From: Pedobacter zeaxanthinifaciens
Lineage (GTDB): Bacteria; Bacteroidota; Bacteroidia; Sphingobacteriales; Sphingobacteriaceae
Direction: 5' to 3'
Assembly: GCF_003313335.1 (NCBI RefSeq)
Contig: NZ_QMHP01000008.1
Span: 95,383-159,382 of the forward strand
DNA: 64,000 nucleotides
Positions 8,275 to 17,995 of this stretch are shown here, one piece after another (position 1 is the stretch's first letter; each line of letters starts with the position of its first letter). Position numbers and translations under genes: made by a program. The notes under the pieces were generated by a model that was given only the letters and a program-made list of their open reading frames with translations, made no database searches and was not told the DNA's origin.

Positions 8275-11200
8275 TTACCGTCTTTGTGTCTTCTTGCTCT
8301 CGTTAATGATAGCTTCCTTAGTAACACGCTGTTTTTCCCGCTCTGCTTCTTTTTTCTTTTGCTCCTTGCGGTACTTGCCCGATATCTTTTGAAGTAATTC
8401 GGTAAACGTATCGAACTGTTGGTTGTAAATTAGCCCTAATGAAGTGATATTTTGATATGGATTGATCCCTGGGTTGGCAAATATACTTTGTATGGTAGGA
8501 GGTTTATTGGCTATCTTACCAACTAGGCTACCATCTTTTTTAATTAAGCCCAAAATTTCAACTTCCCTTCCAATTTCATTCCTGAAACCGATAGTATTGT
8601 CAATTGAGCTTTTGCTAATATCAGTAATCCCTGCATTAACAATAATCCTATCATTAAAGAATTTGAACGAAGCACTTGCTTCGTTGAACGAACGGATGTT
8701 GATATCAACGAAGTTGAGGTTTAAACTGGATAACACATTGTTCAGCTGGTTGAAAATTAAATCTGTGGCTGTACCTGTACCAACGGAGCCTAACTGCTGG
8801 CTCAAGTTCTCAGATCCAGTTCCCGGTGCAAATCTTCTTTGGATAATCAAACTTAAAGCCTGTGTATTAAGGTTGTTTCCATCGTTGAAATACGACTGTA
8901 ACTCGTCCTTGATTGCAGGGTTAGCCGGGAAAAAGATATCCAACTTGATGTCTGGCTTCATCAATAGGCCAGTTAAGCCCATCTCTACTTCTGTTTGTGC
9001 AGTTTGGTTTGCATTACTACTGGCATCGCGGTTGGCAGCCCTATACAAATCGCCCAGCGCCGCACGTAGGGTGTAAATTGCTTTTAGGTTGATTTGAGCA
9101 TTCACAGGATTTCCAGTCCAACGGATGGTTCCACCTTGTCTAATGTCAAAACGTTTATTGATTACTTCCCTGGCGGTAAAGTCAAAAACACCACTTTCAA
9201 TGATGTAATCGCCTTTCATCTCAAAATCACCAACCTTGCTAATATTAAGTTCCAAATCTGCATTTCCGGTGCCGCTGAGTTTACCTAAAACGGTGTAAAT
9301 GTTTACCGTTGTGTTAGGATCAACCGATAGCTTGAAATTCATGCTCAATCCTTGGAAGCTGTTTATCTTTTTAACCACTTTAGTGGTATCCTTACTTACA
9401 AAAGTGATAAAATCTTTATCCGTTACCGTTTCCGAGCTATTTAACGGCAAATTAAATATCGTTCCCTTTTCCGTTTTTGCATCAATATCAATAAACATGT
9501 CATTGGTTGGGCCTTTAAAAATGAATTTGCCTGTTCCATAAGCTTTACCAAAATAAATGGCGTTATCCTTTGAGGTGGTATTTAGGGCCATTAACCCTTT
9601 AGCGTCAAGTTGCACTTGTATGTTTGGGTTATTGATATCCTTTAGGTCAACAGTTCCGTTAGCTGTGCCGCTATGACCTTCCAAATCTTTCAACACCAGA
9701 TTGGTAAGTACAATTGCACTATTATCTACCTTTACTTCATCATCAATAACATAAGTTGTTTTGAGGTAATTAACCGTTAGTTGTGCTTGATCTAATGTGA
9801 TATCTCCATTAATTAGAGGCTGGTCAAACTTTCCTTTTACAGTCAAATCTGCTGATACTTTACCTTTCAAGTTTGATACAATTTTGTTCAGAAAAGGCGT
9901 AAGAATAGCCAATTCGCTTTGATCAAGATTTACCTTTAAATCGATTTCTTTTTGACCTACATCCAAGTTTCCCGTAATGTTAAACGTCTCTCTGTCTAGC
10001 GCTGTGATTTTGGTGTGTACATTAGCTAATTTGCTAGTGCTGTTAAATGAGGAGGTGTCGACCAAACTTCCAATGTAAGTGCCGTTAAAACCAAGCGAAT
10101 CTATCCTTAAACTGTCGGATATTTTTGGAGATTTCAGTACGCCATTGATTTTTGTTTTGCCATTGGCCGTTCCCGCAAATTTGATCCCCAAGTTTTTAAC
10201 AAACGGATTAATTGTTTTGAGCTTAAAGTTCTCTAAAGCAACTAAAATCACATCAGCAGGGTCATCGGAAATCACGCCGTCAATTTTGAGTTCTTGTTGG
10301 CCATTGCTCAGTGAAAAATTATCAATTTTGGTTTTACCTTTATTAAATCCAATTTGAACCTTATCCTCTATCGTCCAATCTTCAAAATTGATTTTAAGGT
10401 TGGAGGGTAAAATACTGATCTTGGCCGTATCGGGTAAAAACTCTACCAAGCCGTTTAAATCTAACTGATTGGCATCATCTGCATTGGATAATTTCACGTT
10501 AAGCGATAAACTATCGTTGCGTAAAATATTCGAAATATTGACGTTTTTAATGTATAAGCTGTCGTTTAAATCGACCCTGTCAGATGATATAATGGCAGTA
10601 AGCTGCTTTGGCGAAGTACTCTCATCGATGATGATGTTATTGGCTATGACACCTTTGTATTTGAGTCGTTTGACAATACCTCCGAGCGTCGCCGTGTTAT
10701 TTCTGGAGTCAAAAGAACCCACTAATAACGATTGATCATCAATTTCCAAGCCGGGAGAAATGAGTTCGGCAATAGGTTCAAAATCTTTAATCTTAAGCCT
10801 AAAATCAAAAACCTGCGTTTTAAATTTAACGATATCCGTTTTAAGCGATGGAATGTAAGTTTTTCCGATCGTTTTAAAATAAGATACAATGGTGCTCAAA
10901 TCATATTGTCCCTTAATGCCAGCTTCTAAAATATCAGAATTTACCGTCAAACTCCTGTCCATGCCAATACCCCTAGCATTCAATAAAACCGAGTCTACTT
11001 TGTAAACACCCCTTAAATTGTTGATGGTAATTTGTTGCAACAGTAAGCTTCCTTGCAGGTTGTCTAAATTAGTTCCCGAAAAATTAGTGCTAAAAATGGC
11101 ATCTACTTTTAAAGAATCTTTGTAGAGTTTTAAGGTTTTTAAACGGGCATTTCTAATGTTTGCTCTAAAGTTGAAGACGGGCAACTTAGGATTTAAGTTA

Positions 11201-12675
11201 ACACCACCATCAAAATCTAACTGGACGTTTTTATCGTTAATTTTTAAACTTCCGTCGAAGAATTTCTTGTCAAAAGTTCCATTGATATTGATATTTCTAT
11301 AGCGGTAACCTTTAAAATCCAAGTAGCTGATCTGCCCTTTCAATTCTTCAGTAAGCTCTTTTACTTCAGTTCCTTTTCCTTTAATGTTAAGTTCGGAGGT
11401 GATGCGGCCCAGCAGCTTTTCGTTAAGTAAATCGCCGATGTTAAAGTCATAGGTTTTTACATTCCCACTGTACGATGGTGTACCCTTTTTGTCAATTTTC
11501 ATGTTGACATCCGAGCGTAGCCTACCAAGCTTGGTTTTAAACTCTCCGTATGCAATAAAATCATTTTGAAAGCCAGTGAAATAGCCGTTGAAATTGATGT
11601 TGCCAAACTTATTTACAATTTCAGGGATCGATTTTACTTTTTTACCAGTAAGGTCGGTCAATATTTCATCTAAATCTTTTTTATTGGTACCGGCCAACTC
11701 TATTTTCATATCCATAAAAGTTTCTTCCCAGTTGGGTAAACCTTTCATTGAAAAATCGCCTTTGATATAAGTTGCTCTGCCAGCCTTTATTGATAGTTTT
11801 TTAGCTCTTAAATCATTCACCAAACCATTAATTTGACCATCAATATCAATATCCAGCTTCATTTTTTGCAAAGCTGGCGCAAAAAAGGCAACATCGCTTG
11901 ATGATAAATGGCTATTCTTGAAATTGGCCTTCATCCGTACCTTGTTCTCATAATCTTTGAAATCCCTAAATGTTTTGAATTTCATTTGATAGTAGTCGGT
12001 AAGGCGGGTTCTATTGGTAATCAGTAACAGTTTTTTTAGTTCGATGGCGTTAGAATCAACCGTAGCGAGCGCTGTTAAATTTTTGAGGTAAAAACCACTT
12101 TTCTCCTTTAACGTCAAATTTTTGATGTTCGCTTGAATGAAGTGGTCTTTCGTGTTTAAACCTTCGAAAATGCCATTCATTTCTTTAACATCAATGTCCT
12201 CAAAATTTACGGCATTAGGACTTGGTCGGTTATATTTTAAGTTTTTGTACTTGAAATGTAGGTTGTTGATGATAATCCTGTCAAATAAAAACTCAAACTT
12301 CTTTTTTTTCTTTTTGGGTTTTGGGGAAGGACTGTCAAAATAATCGATAATGAAATCTAAATTAGAGTTTCCATCTTTTTGATCTTTTAAAAAGAAAGTT
12401 CCGTTATTAATTTGAACGGTGTTAACGTCAAGTATGCGCTGTTTAAGCGAAAACTGATTGATATCAACTAAAAACTTCGGAAAGTGCGCTAATGTATCCT
12501 TTTCCAAGTCTAACACCAGTAAATCTTCAAGCACAACCGATTTAAAAGGAACAACATAAAGGCCACCAACACGTACAGTTGTTTTTAATTCTTTTGAAAG
12601 ATAAGCTGCTGCTTTTTGTGCTACGTAGGTTTGTACGGGTTTAAATTGTAGTGAAAATAGTACGCCCGCAATCAA
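8275..12675 (-). CDS. TamB-like translocation/assembly module (DUF490 C-terminal domain)
   Basis: A giant envelope protein, 1466 residues from the TTG at 12675. An N-terminal membrane anchor is followed by long repeating beta-rich sequence, as in the lipid-conducting groove proteins TamB, YhdP and AsmA. The conserved DUF490/TamB domain occupies the last ~400 residues (TVNIYTVLGKLSGTGNADL, FTAREVINKRFDIRQGG, IQRRFAPG). The C-terminus is very basic. The family bridges the inner and outer membranes and acts in lipid transport and outer membrane assembly. The start is uncertain: the frame stays open to 12764 and encodes more of the anchor (KKLLKILLWIIASIILL), yet has no ATG, GTG or TTG there. ATT at 12729 or 12726 would give the expected N-terminus. 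Confidence 0.85.
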   Translation of the reverse strand: MIAGVLFSLQFKPVQTYVAQKAAAYLSKELKTTVRVGGLYVVPFKSVVLEDLLVLDLEKDTLAHFPKFLVDINQFSLKQRILDVNTVQINNGTFFLKDQKDGNSNLDFIIDYFDSPSPKPKKKKKKFEFLFDRIIINNLHFKYKNLKYNRPSPNAVNFEDIDVKEMNGIFEGLNTKDHFIQANIKNLTLKEKSGFYLKNLTALATVDSNAIELKKLLLITNRTRLTDYYQMKFKTFRDFKDYENKVRMKANFKNSHLSSSDVAFFAPALQKMKLDIDIDGQINGLVNDLRAKKLSIKAGRATYIKGDFSMKGLPNWEETFMDMKIELAGTNKKDLDEILTDLTGKKVKSIPEIVNKFGNINFNGYFTGFQNDFIAYGEFKTKLGRLRSDVNMKIDKKGTPSYSGNVKTYDFNIGDLLNEKLLGRITSELNIKGKGTEVKELTEELKGQISYLDFKGYRYRNININGTFDKKFFDGSLKINDKNVQLDFDGGVNLNPKLPVFNFRANIRNARLKTLKLYKDSLKVDAIFSTNFSGTNLDNLQGSLLLQQITINNLRGVYKVDSVLLNARGIGMDRSLTVNSDILEAGIKGQYDLSTIVSYFKTIGKTYIPSLKTDIVKFKTQVFDFRLKIKDFEPIAELISPGLEIDDQSLLVGSFDSRNNTATLGGIVKRLKYKGVIANNIIIDESTSPKQLTAIISSDRVDLNDSLYIKNVNISNILRNDSLSLNVKLSNADDANQLDLNGLVEFLPDTAKISILPSNLKINFEDWTIEDKVQIGFNKGKTKIDNFSLSNGQQELKIDGVISDDPADVILVALENFKLKTINPFVKNLGIKFAGTANGKTKINGVLKSPKISDSLRIDSLGFNGTYIGSLVDTSSFNSTSKLANVHTKITALDRETFNITGNLDVGQKEIDLKVNLDQSELAILTPFLNKIVSNLKGKVSADLTVKGKFDQPLINGDITLDQAQLTVNYLKTTYVIDDEVKVDNSAIVLTNLVLKDLEGHSGTANGTVDLKDINNPNIQVQLDAKGLMALNTTSKDNAIYFGKAYGTGKFIFKGPTNDMFIDIDAKTEKGTIFNLPLNSSETVTDKDFITFVSKDTTKVVKKINSFQGLSMNFKLSVDPNTTVNIYTVLGKLSGTGNADLELNISKVGDFEMKGDYIIESGVFDFTAREVINKRFDIRQGGTIRWTGNPVNAQINLKAIYTLRAALGDLYRAANRDASSNANQTAQTEVEMGLTGLLMKPDIKLDIFFPANPAIKDELQSYFNDGNNLNTQALSLIIQRRFAPGTGSENLSQQLGSVGTGTATDLIFNQLNNVLSSLNLNFVDINIRSFNEASASFKFFNDRIIVNAGITDISKSSIDNTIGFRNEIGREVEILGLIKKDGSLVGKIANKPPTIQSIFANPGINPYQNITSLGLIYNQQFDTFTELLQKISGKYRKEQKKKEAEREKQRVTKEAIINESKKTQRR

Positions 12676-12753
12676 TAAAATAATTGAAGCGATAATCCAA
12701 AGAAGTATTTTTAATAGTTTTTTAATAATTTTGTAGCTTAAAATATCTTTTCC

Positions 12754-13755
12754 GTGCCTATCATATTAGCTATAGAATCATCCTGCGACGAAACTTCGGT
12801 TGCCATTTGTGATAACGGCAAAATTACTGCCAATGTTATTGCAAACCAAACAATTCATGAAAATTATGGAGGTGTAATTCCTGAACTTGCTTCAAGGGTT
12901 CACCAGCAGAATATTGTGCCCGCTGTACAACAGGCTTTAGCCATTGCCGGAGTGGATAAAAAGCAGCTTGAAGGTGTGGCGTTTACGCAAGGTCCGGGAT
13001 TGTTGGGTTCTTTGTTAGTAGGGGTTTCTTTTGCCAAATCTTTTGCTTTGGCACTCGATCTTCCACTGATTTCTGTAAACCACATGCAGGCGCATATTTT
13101 GGCCCATTTCATCGATGATCCGCATCCAAAATTTCCATTTCTGTGTCTTACCGTTTCAGGTGGGCATACGCAAATTGTGCTGGTGAAAGATTATTTTGAT
13201 ATGGAAATTGTTGGTGAAACATTAGACGATGCCGCCGGCGAAGCATTTGATAAAACCGCAAAGATTTTAAACCTGCCATATCCTGGCGGCCCACTGATTG
13301 ATAAATACGCTAAAGAAGGTAATCCGCATGCTTACCAGTTTCCAGAACCACAAATACAAGGTTTAAACTACAGTTTTAGCGGCTTTAAAACAGCGATATT
13401 ATATTTCATTAGAGATAACCAAAAGAATAACCCCAATTTTGTAGAAGAGCATTTGGCCGATATCTGTGCATCGGTGCAGTATAGCATTGTTAATATTCTT
13501 TTAAACAAGTTAAAGAAAGCAGCAAAGCAATACAACTGTAAGCAAATTGCCATAGCTGGAGGAGTTTCCGCCAATTCTGGATTAAGAAATGCCTTACTGG
13601 CACAGCAAGAAATTTTGGGTTGGGAGGTGTTTATTCCTAAATTTGAATATTGTACTGATAACGCTGCCATGATTGCGATAGCCGGTTATCATAAGTTCCT
13701 AAATAAGCAATTTGTAGGGCAGGAGGTAGCGCCAATGGCTCGTATGATTTTTTAA
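12754..13755 (+). CDS. tsaD: tRNA N6-adenosine threonylcarbamoyltransferase
   Basis: A 333-residue Kae1/TsaD/YgjD enzyme. It moves threonylcarbamoyl from TC-AMP to A37 of ANN-decoding tRNAs, together with TsaB and TsaE. It begins MPIILAIESSCDETSVAI, the family signature. Metal-binding histidines lie in NHMQAHILAH and the nucleotide-binding motifs in LTVSGGHTQIV, DDAAGEAFDK and IAGGVSANSG. Length is normal. GTG 12754 is the only start that gives the family N-terminus. Only a few tens of bases separate it from the divergent tamB-like gene. A TATCTTTT box (12744-12751) abuts the start codon. Confidence 0.97.
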   Translation: MPIILAIESSCDETSVAICDNGKITANVIANQTIHENYGGVIPELASRVHQQNIVPAVQQALAIAGVDKKQLEGVAFTQGPGLLGSLLVGVSFAKSFALALDLPLISVNHMQAHILAHFIDDPHPKFPFLCLTVSGGHTQIVLVKDYFDMEIVGETLDDAAGEAFDKTAKILNLPYPGGPLIDKYAKEGNPHAYQFPEPQIQGLNYSFSGFKTAILYFIRDNQKNNPNFVEEHLADICASVQYSIVNILLNKLKKAAKQYNCKQIAIAGGVSANSGLRNALLAQQEILGWEVFIPKFEYCTDNAAMIAIAGYHKFLNKQFVGQEVAPMARMIF

Positions 13756-13765
13756 TATTGATGAT

Positions 13766-13981
13766 ATGCAAACAAGCAGTTTTATATTTTTTGGTTTATT
13801 AGCTATTCCGTTAATTGCCTTTTTATTTTGGGTGATTAAAAAAGATAAGAAAAAGAATTACCTAGGTTTGGCTTTGCTTTTGGTAGGTGCCATTATAGCT
13901 GCTTACACTATCGTACGCTTAGATTCTTCTTTTGTTAAAGAGAAAATCCCAACAGCGCCAAAGGCTTCAAGTTTTAGATAG
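13766..13981 (+). CDS. Small two-helix membrane protein, unknown function
   Basis: 71 residues, 10 bases after tsaD on the same strand. Two hydrophobic helices (FIFFGLLAIPLIAFLFWVI and LGLALLLVGAIIAAYTIV) are separated by a very basic loop (KKDKKKN), so both ends probably face the periplasm. A short tail follows. I do not recognise the family. The tight spacing suggests cotranscription with tsaD. Confidence 0.6.
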   Translation: MQTSSFIFFGLLAIPLIAFLFWVIKKDKKKNYLGLALLLVGAIIAAYTIVRLDSSFVKEKIPTAPKASSFR

Positions 13982-14027
13982 ACGGCTTTTTTTCATAACT
14001 TACCTCTTCCTAAATATTATTTTACCT

Positions 14028-14951
14028 ATGAATAAGTTTAAGAAGAACGAGTATTTGGCTATTGCAAAAATTATAGCCTACGCTGATGTTTTTAGCTATC
14101 CCCTTTTAGAAAAAGAGATAAGGGAGCGATGTCAAGACTTAGATTCAATCAATTTGCCTAATATTTTAGCGGCAATGGTCGACAAAAAGTTGATTCACAA
14201 GATTGATGATTTTTACCTTCTAAATTTTAAAAAAGAACTAGTTGACAGAAGAAAAATAGGAAATCAGTCTGCAAAGGATTGGCTGCCTGTAGCCAAATCT
14301 AATGGTTACAAACTGGTTAAATTTCCTTTCATAAAAGGTGTTTTTCTTTCAGGTTCCATATCTAAAGATTATATGGATGTGGACTGTGATGTTGACTATT
14401 TCATTGTTGCCAAGCATAAGCGTATATGGTTAGCCCACGCATCACTCTTTTTATATCGTAAGATATTTTTTAATACTAATCCTCAACTATTATGTATGAA
14501 CTACTTTGTTGATGAAAAGTATCTGGAAATCCCTTATAAAAATTACTATACTGCATTTGAATGTGTTTCGGTAAAACCACTATTTAGTAAAGCTATGTAC
14601 CATCACTTTTTAGATGCTAACGATTGGGCTAGGACGTATTTTCCACTTTATCCTTTGCAAAACCAACAAGTTGAAGAAGTACCCAATCACTTTATTAAAA
14701 AAATTATCGAAGCAACCTTTAATAATTTTTTGGGAGATATATTAGAGAATTTGATCTTCAAATTTCAACGATGGCGGATAAAAAGGCTTTATTCGAGTGC
14801 GATGTTTGCTGAATCAAGTCAGAATATTAATTTAACCAAGCACTCTATTAAAATACACACTGGAAATTACTTTAAAAAAGTTACTACTTTATTAGAAGAG
14901 AAAATGCAGCGATTTAATGAAAAATTGGAAGCAGTCTATTCAGAAATTTGA
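14028..14951 (+). CDS. Winged-helix plus nucleotidyltransferase-fold protein
   Basis: 307 residues. The first ~70 look like a winged helix (IAKIIAYADVFSYPLLEKEI, then ILAAMVDKKLIHKIDDFYLL). At about residues 109-126 is a polymerase-beta-type nucleotidyltransferase signature, GSISKDYMDVDCDVDYFIV, with the GS pair and acidic residues that bind metal and nucleotide. The rest has no recognised motif. Substrate unknown. It is the first gene of the island and ends 17 bases before the first radical SAM gene. ATG 14028 is chosen because the upstream reading overlaps the preceding gene in another frame. Such proteins occur beside polysaccharide genes, but the link here is inferred from context. Confidence 0.65.
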   Translation: MNKFKKNEYLAIAKIIAYADVFSYPLLEKEIRERCQDLDSINLPNILAAMVDKKLIHKIDDFYLLNFKKELVDRRKIGNQSAKDWLPVAKSNGYKLVKFPFIKGVFLSGSISKDYMDVDCDVDYFIVAKHKRIWLAHASLFLYRKIFFNTNPQLLCMNYFVDEKYLEIPYKNYYTAFECVSVKPLFSKAMYHHFLDANDWARTYFPLYPLQNQQVEEVPNHFIKKIIEATFNNFLGDILENLIFKFQRWRIKRLYSSAMFAESSQNINLTKHSIKIHTGNYFKKVTTLLEEKMQRFNEKLEAVYSEI

Positions 14952-14968
14952 TTCTACTTCAAAACGTT

Positions 14969-16405
14969 ATGGCTAGAATACTGCTTACCCACTCATATTT
15001 TTATCAACTTGACCCTAAGCAATGGCAGTTCAAACAGCCGTATCCACCTTACAATACGCTGTTGGCGGCCGCATATCTTAGAGATAAGAATTTTGAAGTA
15101 ATACTTTTTGATTGTAATCTATCAACCAATCCAGGAGAAATTATATGCTACTTGGAGAAAGAAAAGCCCGATTTTGTAGTTTTTTACGATGATAGTTTTA
15201 ACTATCTGAGTAAAATGTGTCTCACCAATATGAGAGACGCCTGTTTCGAAATGATTAAGCTTAGTAAGCAATTTGGTGCAAAAGTGTTGGTAAGTAGTAG
15301 CGATGCAACCGATCATCCTGAAAAATACTTGGCACAGGGAGCTGACGTAGTGATGCTTGGCGAAGCAGAAAATACATTGTTAAAGCTAGTTTCTCAACCC
15401 CAAGAAAATTGGCAAGGTATAGATGGTATTGCTTACTTAAAAGATGGAATCTTAGAAAGAAGCCTAAAAAAAAGTGTTCAAACCGACTTGGAGCAATTTC
15501 CCATGCCTGCTTGGGATTTGTTAGACATAGCTAAATATCAAAAAGTTTGGCAAATAAACCATGGCTTTGTTTCATTAAATGTTGCCACAACAAGGGGATG
15601 TCCTTTTAAGTGCAACTGGTGCGCTAAACCAATTTATGGCAATAGGTACAACAGCAGGCGGCCAAATGATGTGGTTATTGAACTCAAGTATTTGATGGAG
15701 AGATTTAATGCAAGTCATTTTTGGATTTGCGACGATATTTTTGGCTTGAAACCTAGTTGGGTTAAAGAATTTAGCCTCCTTTTAAAAGAAAATGCACTTA
15801 AACCAAAGCTGAAAATACAAAGCAGGGCAGATTTGCTACTTAAAGATGAAACTATTAAAGAGTTAGTAGCTGCCGGCTTGGATGAGGTTTGGATGGGTGC
15901 TGAAAGTGGAAGCCAAAAAATCCTTGATGCAATGGATAAGGGTACAACGGTTGAGCAAATTTATGAAGCTTCAAGATTGCTCAAAGAAAATGGTGTTAAA
16001 GTTTGCTTGTTCATTCAATATGGTTACCTAGATGAAAACGCTGAGGATATCAAATCTACCCTTAAAATGATTGCGCAGATTATGCCTCATGACATTGGAA
16101 TATCGGTATCTTATCCCCTGCCTGGTACTGGTTTTTACGAAAAAGTAAAGCAACAGCTTCAGGAAAAACAGAATTGGTTGCATTCCAATGATTTGGAAAT
16201 GATGTACCAAGGCACCTACTCGAAGGAGTTCTACAGGATGCTTTATAGTTATACTCATGCCTATTTTAGGAGCCTTAAACTTAAGGATCGATTAAGGAAT
16301 AGAATGAAATTCTCAGTGCGTATTAAAACTATACTCTCGCTATTCCGACAAATTATTGTTAAAAATAGGCTATTCCGAAAAATGAAATTATACCAGTTAA
16401 CGTGA
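14969..16405 (+). CDS. Radical SAM enzyme with B12-binding-type N-terminal domain (1)
   Basis: 478 residues. The N-terminal ~180 have the Rossmann-like cobalamin-binding arrangement seen in this class (PYPPYNTLLAAAYLRDKNF, GADVVMLGEAENTLLKLV). The radical SAM core follows, with the 4Fe-4S motif CPFKCNWC (Cys 211, 215, 218), WICDDIFG, and AESGSQKILDAMDKG. A basic C-terminal ~90 residues follow. Such enzymes carry out radical methylation, ring closure or C-C rearrangement on many substrates; the substrate here is unknown. It is clearly related to the enzyme at 20744. ATG 14969 starts the first strand (MARILLTHSYF). Its stop overlaps the next GTG by 4 bases. Confidence 0.88.
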   Translation: MARILLTHSYFYQLDPKQWQFKQPYPPYNTLLAAAYLRDKNFEVILFDCNLSTNPGEIICYLEKEKPDFVVFYDDSFNYLSKMCLTNMRDACFEMIKLSKQFGAKVLVSSSDATDHPEKYLAQGADVVMLGEAENTLLKLVSQPQENWQGIDGIAYLKDGILERSLKKSVQTDLEQFPMPAWDLLDIAKYQKVWQINHGFVSLNVATTRGCPFKCNWCAKPIYGNRYNSRRPNDVVIELKYLMERFNASHFWICDDIFGLKPSWVKEFSLLLKENALKPKLKIQSRADLLLKDETIKELVAAGLDEVWMGAESGSQKILDAMDKGTTVEQIYEASRLLKENGVKVCLFIQYGYLDENAEDIKSTLKMIAQIMPHDIGISVSYPLPGTGFYEKVKQQLQEKQNWLHSNDLEMMYQGTYSKEFYRMLYSYTHAYFRSLKLKDRLRNRMKFSVRIKTILSLFRQIIVKNRLFRKMKLYQLT

Positions 16406-17991
16406 AAAATAAGAAACTTTTTGTCCTAGGGGTATATTTTTTGATTTTTGGATATTTTGCCTTATTCAAATCAATAAAAGCGCCTATATCTGATTTTGGA
16501 AATAGCTATTACCCCGCGTTAGCTTCACAAAGTTACCATGATGAGGCCTTATTTTTCCTGTATGATTTGGACAAGTATAACCACTATGTAAATCAAATTG
16601 AAAAAACGGATAATGTTGTACTAGACTTTTATCTAAACACGCCTTTTACTTGTACCTTTTTTTATCCATTTACGCTGATAGAGAACGCCCTTAAAGCTAA
16701 GCTGTTATTTAACTGTTTCAGTTACCTAATTTTTGTGTTCGCCGTGCTGCTTTTTTTTAAGACTTATTTACCTGATAGTAATCTTCTCCTAATTCTTCTA
16801 ATTCCCTTAATTTTTTTGACGCCTCTTATAAATCATATTAATACAGGTCAATCTTATTTTGTGTGTTTTGCCTTTTTGTTGATTGGTTATCATCTTATTA
16901 ATGGTAAATGGTGGCTGTTGGGCTGTTTATTGCTTGCATTGGCAGTATTGATTAAGATTTTTCCGCTACTGCTATTAACTCCCCTCATTATCAGTAAACG
17001 CTATAAACAAACGTTATTTACGCTATCATTTGTACTGGTTTTAGTTTTTATCTCAGTGCTGCATTTAGGGTTCAACTTTTGGCACTTTTACTTAACCGAT
17101 GTTTTATTGGCTTCGGTTAAATATCAGACCGCTGTAGACTGGCATTTTTCTGGGCAATCTATGGAGGTTTTTTTAAAGAACTTATTCGTTAAAGACAATA
17201 ATTATAATCCACTGGGGCTTTTTAATGACCCTTTGGTTTATGCTGTTTTGTTATTTGCTTTCAAGACACTTGTAGCGTCAATTATTGTAGCCTTCATTTA
17301 TCAAAATCGAGAAAATGAGTTGGCTATTTTAGCGTCGCTTACTATCGGTTATTTTGTGCTACAAAACCGAACGGCGTCTTATGCTCAAGTTTTTTGGGTT
17401 ATTCCAATGGTATTTCTGCTTAGTTTGCAAATTTCAAAGGCACAAAAGCTGTTTTTTCTATGCTTACTTACTTTGATGGTCAACTGGCCTTATTGGCGTT
17501 TTGAAAAAGCAAACGAATTTTTTGCATATGGACGAATGTGGGCATGCTTGGGGTTGTTTATTTTCGTTTTTTTCTTTGCTTTTCGAAAGATGTTTCGCTT
17601 AAGGCCCGCCTATCTTTTGGTTGGGATTGCTTTTTTGCCTCAACTGGTAAACGCTAAAAAACACTCGCCCAATTATACCTATGTGTGGCCAAATCATAAA
17701 AATTTTGTAACCTACAATTACATTGTTAAACGTGGTGAGCTTACCGTTTTTGCTTTAGGAATTAATGGGGTTAACAGTGCATCTAGAAAATTTCCTATAA
17801 CCGAAATTGACACGAATGCATGTGAAGTTATCGACAACCAAATTTTTTTACATCATAAACCAACAGGTATACGGTCATCTTTAATCAAAAAGCCAATACT
17901 AATTAACAAAAATGAAATCTGGTACCTATCCGATCGAAATGGCCGGTTCGGATGGTTGACTTTACAAAAAGTATCGACCCAAAAATTATAG
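16402..17991 (+). CDS. GT87-like (DUF2029) polyprenyl-phosphate-sugar dependent glycosyltransferase
   Basis: A 529-residue integral membrane protein with roughly ten hydrophobic helices in the first ~400 residues, then a soluble tail of ~120. Early features match GT-C fold mannosyltransferases of the DUF2029/GT87 type: a first periplasmic loop with acidic residues (APISDFGNSYYPAL), FYLNTPFTCTFFYPF, and HINTGQSYFVCFAFLLIG. The family uses polyprenyl-phosphate mannose or a related donor on the outer face of the inner membrane. GTG 16402 overlaps the upstream stop (GTGA), implying translational coupling to the radical SAM gene. A GT2 enzyme that could make the lipid-linked donor is at 19155. Confidence 0.78.
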   Translation: MKNKKLFVLGVYFLIFGYFALFKSIKAPISDFGNSYYPALASQSYHDEALFFLYDLDKYNHYVNQIEKTDNVVLDFYLNTPFTCTFFYPFTLIENALKAKLLFNCFSYLIFVFAVLLFFKTYLPDSNLLLILLIPLIFLTPLINHINTGQSYFVCFAFLLIGYHLINGKWWLLGCLLLALAVLIKIFPLLLLTPLIISKRYKQTLFTLSFVLVLVFISVLHLGFNFWHFYLTDVLLASVKYQTAVDWHFSGQSMEVFLKNLFVKDNNYNPLGLFNDPLVYAVLLFAFKTLVASIIVAFIYQNRENELAILASLTIGYFVLQNRTASYAQVFWVIPMVFLLSLQISKAQKLFFLCLLTLMVNWPYWRFEKANEFFAYGRMWACLGLFIFVFFFAFRKMFRLRPAYLLVGIAFLPQLVNAKKHSPNYTYVWPNHKNFVTYNYIVKRGELTVFALGINGVNSASRKFPITEIDTNACEVIDNQIFLHHKPTGIRSSLIKKPILINKNEIWYLSDRNGRFGWLTLQKVSTQKL

Positions 17992-17995
17992 CAAT

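Noticed and set aside
8462-9076. 204-codon plus-strand frame inside the tamB-like gene
   Set aside because: A long hydrophobic antisense frame arising from the opposite strand of beta-repeat sequence; no family features, and the minus-strand gene is clear.
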